Origin: UBA11373 sp046714175
GTDB lineage: Bacteria > Actinomycetota > Acidimicrobiia > Spongiisociales > UBA11373
NCBI GenBank assembly: GCA_046714175.1
Contig: JBKKBI010000062.1
Coordinates: 13,667-77,666, forward strand
Length of the DNA stretch: 64,000 bases
Direction: 5' to 3'
The number at the start of each line of letters is the position of its first letter. The first letter of the stretch is position 1. Positions 58,429 through 64,000 of this stretch are shown here, piece after piece. The translations under genes and the position numbers were made by a program. The notes beneath the pieces are model-generated. The model did no database searches. It was not told where the DNA came from and saw only the letters and a program-made list of their open reading frames with translations.

Positions 58429-60000
58429 ATGGACTGGTTTGCAAACGGATGGGGCCTGAGCCTCATCGTGTTCCTGCCTCTGGCGGGGGCGTTATTGGTG
58501 CTGATGCTCCCGCGCAAGCAGGAGCTCGCCGCCAAGGCCACCGCACTGCTCTTTGCCCTGGCTTCCTTCGCCGGGTCGGTCTACGCCGCCATCACCTTCG
58601 AACTGGGTTCCTCCGCCCAGTTCCAGCTGGGTACGGACGTGTCGTGGATCTCCGCGATCGGATCCCGCTTCCACATCGGCATCGACGGGATCAGCCTGCC
58701 GCTGCTCGTGCTGTCCACGCTGATCACGCTGCTGTGCATCGTGTATTCGTGGGACCACTGGCCGGAACCGCACAACCCCAAGGGGTTCCTGGTGCTCATG
58801 CTGATCCTGGCGACCGGAATGAACGGCACCTTCGTCGCCCTCGATCTGGTGCTGTTCTTCATCTTCTTCGAGTTGGTGCTGCTCCCGATGTACTTCATGA
58901 TCGGGATCTGGGGCGACCGCACCAAGATCAAGCTTCCCGGCTTCAGGCGAGAGGTCGAGACCCGGCTCTACGCATCGATCAAGTTCTTCCTCTTCACCTT
59001 GTTCGGATCGGCGTTCATGCTGCTCGGTTTCCTGGCCCTGTACTTCAAGTCCGACCCGCACACCTTCGACATGGTCGCCCTGGCGGAGGCGGGACGGGCG
59101 GGGGCTTTCGCCGGCGCATTCGGGGGCTGGGTGTTCGCGGCGCTCTTCTTGGGCTTCGCGGTCAAAGTGCCGATGTGGCCGTTGCACACCTGGCTGCCCG
59201 ATGCGCACACCGCGGCCCCGACGGTGGGCTCCGTGCTGCTGGCGGCGATCCTCTTGAAGCTGGGCGCGTACGGGTTCATCCGGATCAGTCTGCCGATCCT
59301 TCCCGAGCAGGCCCAGCAGTGGGCCCCGGCAATCGCGATCCTGGCGGTGATCGCCATCATCTATGGATCGCTGGCGTGTCTGGCGCAAACGGACCTGAAG
59401 CGCCTCATCGCGTTCTCCTCGGTGGGGCACATGGGCTTTGTGATGCTCGGGATCGCCACACTGACCGACATCGGCATCAATGCCGCCGTCATCGGGATGG
59501 TGGCCCATGGCCTGATCACCGGCCTCCTCTTCTTCCTTGCCGGATCGATGCAACACCGGTATCACACCCGGGAGATGTCGCGCCTCGGCGGAAACATGAA
59601 GCTGATGCCGGTTCTCGGCGGTCTGCTCGGCTTCACCGCGATGGCTTCGCTGGGACTCCCGGGCCTGGCCGGCTTCTGGGGCGAGTTCATGGCGTTGCTC
59701 GCAGCATTCAATCCCCTGGACGGTCTCAGCCTCACGGTGTTCCGCACGGCGATGGTGATCGGCGCCGTGGGGACGGTGCTCACCGCCGGATACCTGCTGT
59801 GGATGCTGCAGAAGGTCAATCTCGGCGAAGTGCCGGCTGAGTGGGCGGGCAAGGAGTGGCACGACGCCGACCGCTTCGAACTGGCCGCATGGGTGCCGTT
59901 GGTGATCGCCATCTTCGCCATTGGGGTGTATCCCAAGATCATCTTCGGCGCCACCGACGGCGCCGTGGTGAACCTGATCCGGTCGGCGTTCGGAGGCTGA
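58429..60000 (+). CDS. nuoM: complex I subunit M, second operon
   Basis: 523 residues, 14 membrane helices. Seen: RFHIGIDGISLPLLVLSTLI at about 81, FFIFFELVLLPMYFMIGIWG with the key Glu at about 146, PDAHTAAPTVGSVLLAAILL at about 258 and AQTDLKRLIAFSSVGHMGFV at about 320. A GGAGGAGGACGAGGAG purine run before the ATG gives an unusually strong ribosome site; the 33-base gap before it is the only real gap in this operon. Confidence 0.95.
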   Translation: MDWFANGWGLSLIVFLPLAGALLVLMLPRKQELAAKATALLFALASFAGSVYAAITFELGSSAQFQLGTDVSWISAIGSRFHIGIDGISLPLLVLSTLITLLCIVYSWDHWPEPHNPKGFLVLMLILATGMNGTFVALDLVLFFIFFELVLLPMYFMIGIWGDRTKIKLPGFRREVETRLYASIKFFLFTLFGSAFMLLGFLALYFKSDPHTFDMVALAEAGRAGAFAGAFGGWVFAALFLGFAVKVPMWPLHTWLPDAHTAAPTVGSVLLAAILLKLGAYGFIRISLPILPEQAQQWAPAIAILAVIAIIYGSLACLAQTDLKRLIAFSSVGHMGFVMLGIATLTDIGINAAVIGMVAHGLITGLLFFLAGSMQHRYHTREMSRLGGNMKLMPVLGGLLGFTAMASLGLPGLAGFWGEFMALLAAFNPLDGLSLTVFRTAMVIGAVGTVLTAGYLLWMLQKVNLGEVPAEWAGKEWHDADRFELAAWVPLVIAIFAIGVYPKIIFGATDGAVVNLIRSAFGG

Positions 60001-61512
60001 GTGTTCGATTACCACGCCCTGGCGCCGGAGCTGATCCTCGGGGTGACGCTGCTCGCCGTGCTCGCCGTCGACCTCATCGTCTCCGAGCAGCGCAAGTACC
60101 TCGCCGGGGTGGTGGCGCTGGTGGGAATGGTGGCCGCCGCTTTCCCGCTTCTCACCCTGGCGTTTTGCGACTCGATCTCCGGATGTACCGACACCGGCAC
60201 TCGAGCTCTCTTCGACGGGTCCTACGTGTTCGACGACTTTGCGCTGGTGCTCAAGGGCCTGTTCCTGGTCAGCGGTGTCATCACCCTGCTGCTCTCCGTG
60301 GGCTATCTGGAGAGCGACGACTATTACCAGGGAGAGTTCTACTTCCTGATCCTGGCCTCGGTGACCGGGGCCGTGGTGATGGCCTCGGCCCGCGACCTGA
60401 TCACGATCTTCGTCGGGCTCGAGCTGGTGTCGGCTCCGGCATTCCTCCTTGCCGGGTGGCGCAAGGGCGACCTGCGGGGCAACGAGGCATCGCTGAAGTT
60501 CTTCCTCACGGGCGTGCTCGCCACCGCGGTGATGCTCTTCGGGATGAGCCTGGTGTTCGGGCTCACCGGGGAGATCACCTTTGCCGGGATCGCCGCAGAG
60601 TCCGCGGTGCGCGGCCTCGGTGCGGAGCCGGCCTTTGTCATGGGGGTGGTGTTCGTCCTGGTCGGGTTCGCATTCAAGGTTTCCGCGGTGCCCTTCCACT
60701 TCTGGGCCCCCGACACCTATCAGGGCGCGCCGACGCCGGTGGCCGCCTACCTGTCCGTGGGGTCGAAGGCTGCGGGCTTCGTCGGCCTCCTGGTGCTCTG
60801 TTATCAGGCTTTTGCGGCGGTGCCGGAGATTTGGGGTCCCATCCTCTGGGTGCTGGCAGCAGCGTCGATGACGATCGGAAACCTGGGAGCGCTCAAGCAA
60901 ACAAACATCGTGCGTCTACTTGGCTACTCATCGATCGCCCACGGAGGATTCATTCTCGTGCCATTCGCCATGGCGGCGTCCTATGACAGCGTGGGACTCG
61001 CCGACGCGTTCTTCGGCTCTATCACCTATCTCCTGATCTACGCCTTCATGAATTTGGGAGCGTTCGCCGTGGTGATCGCCGCCGCCACCAAGGCCAAGTC
61101 GGGGGAGATCGCCGACTGGGCCGGGATGAACCGCTACGCCCCGGGGACGGCCGCGCTGCTGGCGCTGTTCTTCTTTGCCCTGGCAGGCATTCCTCCGTTG
61201 GCGGGTTGGTTCGCCAAGTTCGTCATGTTCCGCGCCGTGCTCGGGGTATTCGAGTCCGGCTGGGCTGTGGCCCTGGCGATGATCGCCGCGGTGAACGCCG
61301 TGATCGCACTCTTCTATTACGCCCGGGTGGTCAAGAGCGTCTACATGGACGAGGTGCCGATTAGCGTGCCACGCGAGGAAGCGGCCGCCCTGCCCACCGC
61401 CCCCTCGCTGGTGCTGGCCATCGCCCTCACCGCCGCGGTCGTGGTCGTCGTCGGCTTCTTCCCGCAAATCCTGGCGTACTTCGGCGAAGCCGCGCGGTCG
61501 TTCCGAGGCTGA
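60001..61512 (+). CDS. nuoN: complex I subunit N, second operon
   Basis: 503 residues, about 14 membrane helices. Seen: IFVGLELVSAPAFLLAGWRK at about 137, EASLKFFLTGVLATAVMLFG, VSAVPFHFWAPDTYQGAPTP at about 228 and KQTNIVRLLGYSSIAHGGFI at about 300. GTG at 60001 directly follows the nuoM2 stop. Last gene of the operon; an inverted heptad tract follows. Confidence 0.94.
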   Translation: MFDYHALAPELILGVTLLAVLAVDLIVSEQRKYLAGVVALVGMVAAAFPLLTLAFCDSISGCTDTGTRALFDGSYVFDDFALVLKGLFLVSGVITLLLSVGYLESDDYYQGEFYFLILASVTGAVVMASARDLITIFVGLELVSAPAFLLAGWRKGDLRGNEASLKFFLTGVLATAVMLFGMSLVFGLTGEITFAGIAAESAVRGLGAEPAFVMGVVFVLVGFAFKVSAVPFHFWAPDTYQGAPTPVAAYLSVGSKAAGFVGLLVLCYQAFAAVPEIWGPILWVLAAASMTIGNLGALKQTNIVRLLGYSSIAHGGFILVPFAMAASYDSVGLADAFFGSITYLLIYAFMNLGAFAVVIAAATKAKSGEIADWAGMNRYAPGTAALLALFFFALAGIPPLAGWFAKFVMFRAVLGVFESGWAVALAMIAAVNAVIALFYYARVVKSVYMDEVPISVPREEAAALPTAPSLVLAIALTAAVVVVVGFFPQILAYFGEAARSFRG

Positions 61513-61532
61513 GCTGGTTCGCGAAGGCGAGA

Positions 61533-61606
61533 TGGCAGATGGCAGATGACAGTTGGGGGTCCTTTGTGTGATCTGTTGTCTGTGATCTGTCATCTGTGAT
61601 CTGTGA
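61533..61606. repeat. inverted heptanucleotide tract after the second nuo operon, possible terminator
   Basis: Three inverted units TGGCAGA, TGGCAGA, TGACAGT (61533-61553) face five direct units TCTGTTG, TCTGTGA, TCTGTCA, TCTGTGA, TCTGTGA (61572-61606). AGATGACAG and CTGTCATCT are exact complements within a longer imperfect stem. Same unit as the nuoM/nuoN tract of operon 1. It lies between convergent genes, so it may act as a bidirectional terminator. Confidence 0.75.
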
Positions 61607-62020
61607 TCACCCCTCTATCCCGACTAGCTCCGCCCCCCAGGGGCAGTAACGATCGCCGGCGCCGGCCACCCAGGCTTCGTACCCGATCTCGTCGATGTAG
61701 CTGGCGGTGCCGTCGCAGACCTCGACGGTGAAGTCGGCGAACTCGACCTCGACGAGGTGCCAGTCGTGGCCGAGGTTGATCCCGCCATCACCCCGCAGGA
61801 TCTTCCCGTTGGGGATCCCCGGCTGGGTGCCGTCGGCAAAGGCGGTCCTGGCCTGTTCGGCGGCGGTCCCGGTGAGCAACACCTTGAAGTTGCCGTCGGG
61901 GGTGCGGAACTCGGCGATCACCGCCCCCTCGGGCAGCGTGGTGGTCGCGGTTCCGGCAGCGTCGTCACCGCAGGCCGCGAGGAGTACCAGCAGAGTTGTC
62001 ACCGCGATGGCCTTTTTCAT
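61607..62020 (-). CDS. BP74-like domain lipoprotein
   Basis: 137 residues. Signal peptide with lipobox LLVLLAACGDD (Cys at about 17). The mature part follows the BP74 N-terminal-domain pattern: FKVLLTGTAAEQARTAF, GKILRGDGGINLGHDWHL, VEFADFTVEVCDGTASYIDE and a terminal YCPWGAELV. Two Cys (VCDG and YCPW) may pair. Secreted proteins of this family are widespread; their role is not established. ATG at 62020. Confidence 0.7.
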   Translation of the reverse strand: MKKAIAVTTLLVLLAACGDDAAGTATTTLPEGAVIAEFRTPDGNFKVLLTGTAAEQARTAFADGTQPGIPNGKILRGDGGINLGHDWHLVEVEFADFTVEVCDGTASYIDEIGYEAWVAGAGDRYCPWGAELVGIEG

Positions 62021-62099
62021 AACGGGTTTGACGCCGCTCGGTCCGTCGCGGTTCCGGGAGCTGCGAGCTCAGAAGTCAGAAGCTGTCGACTGTCGAGAC

Positions 62100-62765
62100 T
62101 CAGCGCAGCTCCACCTCGTACTTGCGGCCACACGATGGGCACTTGGTGGTCTTGCCGACCAGTCCAGGAACACTAGTTCCGTCGAAGGGGCAATGGGTGA
62201 GAAGGGTCGGCTCGGTCTGGGCTGACATCCGGTGCACCACCGGGGTGGCGATCGCCGCCGCGGCGAAGAGCACCATCACGACGCCGAACCACCGCCAATA
62301 CCCCTCGGGCAGGTCATTGTCGGCCCACATGGAGGTAACGATCATGGCGCCAGCGAGGACGGTGAGCGCGCTGGCTGCCCCGCGCACCCAACGCAGGGCA
62401 CCGGATCCCGGCCATGCGGACAGCAGGCTGATGAGTGCGGCGGTGATCGAGAACACCAGCACCGTGGCGGCAGCCATGAAGAAGTTGTCGCCGGGTTCGG
62501 TCCACATGGCAAAGATGAACATTCCCGCCGAGACCGCCGCCGCCACCATGCCGAGTCGTGGCCACCACCAGGCCCGACCGGCGCTCGCTGCTGGAGCACA
62601 CACCAGGGATATGACAGCGCCCATCGTGGCGAGCAGCGATGTGCCCAGGATCTTGCCGCCGGTCTCGCCCATCTCGCCTCCGAGGAGGGCGAAGATGCCG
62701 ATCCCGGCATTGATGGCGACCAGGATGAGGATCGTCTTGAGGAATGTGGCGCGTTTCATGGGCAC
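62100..62765 (-). CDS. membrane protein with C-terminal zinc ribbon, unknown function
   Basis: 221 residues. Six hydrophobic spans (about 10-185; for example TILILVAINAGIGIFALLGG and WWWPRLGMVAAAVSAGMFIF), then a cytoplasmic tail with CPFDGTSVPG and CPSCGRKYEVEL, a zinc-ribbon-like Cys set in which the first knuckle has only one Cys. Start either ATG at 62765 or two codons later. No partner or family recognised. Confidence 0.65.
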   Translation of the reverse strand: MPMKRATFLKTILILVAINAGIGIFALLGGEMGETGGKILGTSLLATMGAVISLVCAPAASAGRAWWWPRLGMVAAAVSAGMFIFAMWTEPGDNFFMAAATVLVFSITAALISLLSAWPGSGALRWVRGAASALTVLAGAMIVTSMWADNDLPEGYWRWFGVVMVLFAAAAIATPVVHRMSAQTEPTLLTHCPFDGTSVPGLVGKTTKCPSCGRKYEVELR

Positions 62766-62827
62766 ATCATGTTCGGTTGCGGCGACCGCGGCGACGGATC
62801 GCTCTGGGTGCGACCTTCAACTCCAGC

Positions 62828-63664
62828 TCAGATATCCCCGCTGAAGGTGTCGCAGAGGTTGGGGTCGCCGGAGTCCAGGCCGACGCGGAACCACGCTTGC
62901 CGCTGCTCGGATGAACCGTGGGTCCAGGTCTCGGGATTGACCTGTCCCTGGGTCTGTTCCTGGATCCGGTTGTCCCCTACGGCTTCCGCGGCGTCGATCG
63001 CCTGTGCGATCAGCTCGGGTGTGATGGGCTCCAGGAAGCCGGTCGCCTCGGCGTGGCTCGCCCAGACTCCGGAGTAACAGTCGGCCTGGAGTTCCGTGCG
63101 CACCGAGATGCCCTCGGCACCGGCGCCACCCTGGGAGTTCAGGTTGCCGAGCAGGTTCTGGATGTGGTGCCCGTACTCGTGGGAGAGCACATACGCCTCG
63201 GCGAACGGGCCTCCGGCGCCGAGACGGGACTGCAGTTCGGCAAAGAATCCCAGGTCGATGTAGACCCCGCCGTCGGGCGGGCAATAGAAAGGACCGACCG
63301 CGCTGGTGGCGTATCCGCAACCGGTGGTCACCCCTCCCTCGAAGAAGGTGGTGGGCGCGAGCCGATATCCCTCGACTACACCGCCCCAGTACGCCTGGAT
63401 GCTGTTCACGTATCCGATGATCCGGCAATCGTCGCGCGTGGCGGCATCGGCACCGGTCTGACACTCCTGGTTGATGTCGGTGTTGGGGCCCCCGGCTGTC
63501 GTTCCATTGAGGCTGGCCACCTGCGAAGGGTCGCCACCCATGACGAGGTACAGCACCACGGCAAGGATTCCACCCAGTCCACCGCCCAGGGCGAGGCCGG
63601 GACTGATCCCCCGCCGATCCCGAACTTGGCCCGGATCGAGGTCCGCATCACGTCTGATGGTCAT
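62828..63664 (-). CDS. neutral zinc metallopeptidase, YpfJ/KPN_02809-like
   Basis: 278 residues. N-terminal basic segment and one membrane span (GLALGGGLGGILAVVLYLVMG, about 22-43), then the catalytic domain: HExxH in VLSHEYGHHIQNLLG at about 160, ELQADCYSGVWASHA at about 192 with the third ligand Glu, and a C-terminal SSEQRQAWFRVGLDSGD. Four Cys pairs outside suggest disulfides, so the domain is probably extracytoplasmic. Family length about 280-300. Substrates unknown. Confidence 0.85.
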   Translation of the reverse strand: MTIRRDADLDPGQVRDRRGISPGLALGGGLGGILAVVLYLVMGGDPSQVASLNGTTAGGPNTDINQECQTGADAATRDDCRIIGYVNSIQAYWGGVVEGYRLAPTTFFEGGVTTGCGYATSAVGPFYCPPDGGVYIDLGFFAELQSRLGAGGPFAEAYVLSHEYGHHIQNLLGNLNSQGGAGAEGISVRTELQADCYSGVWASHAEATGFLEPITPELIAQAIDAAEAVGDNRIQEQTQGQVNPETWTHGSSEQRQAWFRVGLDSGDPNLCDTFSGDI

Positions 63665-63734
63665 GATTCACTCCTCACGTGGCAGCGACGAGGCTAAAGC
63701 GCCCGCACGAAGCGCGGCGTGGCTGAGCAGCGGC

Positions 63735-63935
63735 TCAGTCGATGACGAACGTGACCTTCAGGTCCACCTGAAAGCCCACGACCGCGTCACCCTTGATCAT
63801 TACCTTCTGCTGTGACACCCAGGCTTCGCGAATGCCGTGTACGGACTCGCCGGCCTTGGCGATCCCGGTCCTGATGGCATCCTCAAACGACTTCTCCGAC
63901 CGAGCCGTGAGCTCGATGATCTTGGCAATCGACAT
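63735..63935 (-). CDS. dodecin (flavin-storing protein)
   Basis: 66 residues, the exact size of bacterial dodecins. Seen: ELTARSEKSFEDAIRTGIAK, then IREAWVSQQKVMIKG with the Trp that stacks on the flavin and the Gln that contacts it, and FQVDLKVTFVID. Dodecamers bind riboflavin, FMN or FAD and buffer free flavin. A GGGAGGATCC ribosome site precedes the ATG at 63935. The bases to the window end (63936-64000) show no further gene. Confidence 0.92.
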   Translation of the reverse strand: MSIAKIIELTARSEKSFEDAIRTGIAKAGESVHGIREAWVSQQKVMIKGDAVVGFQVDLKVTFVID

Positions 63936-64000
63936 GGATCCTCCCGGGGTTGCTTACCGATTCCAGGCTAGGAGTGCTCTGGTTACTGCGCACTGGTGAG

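Noticed and set aside
51436..61512. Group 4 [NiFe]-hydrogenase instead of complex I
   Set aside because: NuoD2 lacks the N- and C-terminal CxxC nickel ligands and carries the quinone-type GPQHPSTHG motif; the operon has all three antiporter subunits plus A, J and K.

Overview
The window is a high-GC, gene-dense bacterial chromosome segment. The suite of genes points to an actinomycete-type organism (Actinomycetota), probably Acidimicrobiia or a neighbouring deep lineage. The pointers are an MshA-like glycosyltransferase, a RsiG-like protein with two c-di-GMP-type motifs, a DUF6458-like small membrane protein, a split b6f-like cytochrome bc complex, frequent GTG starts, 4-base ATGA/GTGA operon overlaps, and many -10 hexamers placed 6-9 bases before a start codon (leaderless mRNAs). 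The lineage is an inference. I saw no tRNA, rRNA, CRISPR array, prophage or intact insertion sequence.

Layout. 1-3.9 kb: tyrosine catabolism (4-hydroxyphenylpyruvate dioxygenase, an uncharacterised partner, fumarylacetoacetase), then a ThiS/MoaD-like domain fused to a CdsA-like membrane protein. 4-5 kb: hisC. 5.2-10 kb: a secreted M23 peptidase, then a four-gene overlapping operon (RsiG-like, asparaginase, GNAT-like, MshA-like). 10-10.35 kb: a non-coding stretch with DnaA-box-like 9-mers and a promoter followed by an 11-bp closed stem, a candidate small RNA. 10.35-13.1 kb: Clp1/Grc3-like kinase, SAM hydroxide adenosyltransferase, glutaredoxin-like protein, Rex. 13.1-18.6 kb (minus): quinol-cytochrome c reductase operon with split cytochrome b, Rieske protein, dihaem cytochrome c, a 2x[4Fe-4S] ferredoxin and two unknown membrane proteins. 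18.8-21.6 kb: a haem-copper-oxidase-like/CcoO-like fusion and a cytochrome c. 21.7-24 kb: threonine aldolase and a geranylgeranyl-reductase-family flavoprotein. 24-29.4 kb: an accessory block of lipoproteins, an EamA transporter, a DUF1801 protein, a possible nuclease-like protein and a VOC protein.

29.6-44.6 kb holds a complete 14-gene complex I operon (nuoA-N). 44.8-46.4 kb holds a bactofilin-like membrane protein and a DUF6458-like protein. 46.4-50 kb (minus) is an iron(III)-type ABC transporter (fbpABC), followed by a phosphodiesterase-family protein. 51.4-61.5 kb is a second complex I operon of 11 genes (nuoA,B,C,D,H,I,J,K,L,M,N) without nuoE, F or G. The end holds a BP74-like lipoprotein, a zinc-ribbon membrane protein, a neutral zinc metallopeptidase and dodecin.

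Most of the window is respiratory. Two complex I types, presumably one NADH-fed and one of unknown donor, would reduce a quinone whose side chain may be modified by the geranylgeranyl-reductase-like enzyme. The bc complex and the cytochrome c/oxidase-like pair would carry electrons on, and Rex could couple expression to NADH/NAD+. The most unusual feature is a set of tandem heptanucleotide tracts between genes (units GCTACCC, CGCCCAT, TCTGTSA, GTCATGA). They recur mainly in and after the nuo operons, sometimes in inverted pairs, and one is translated as the C-terminal tail of NuoI.
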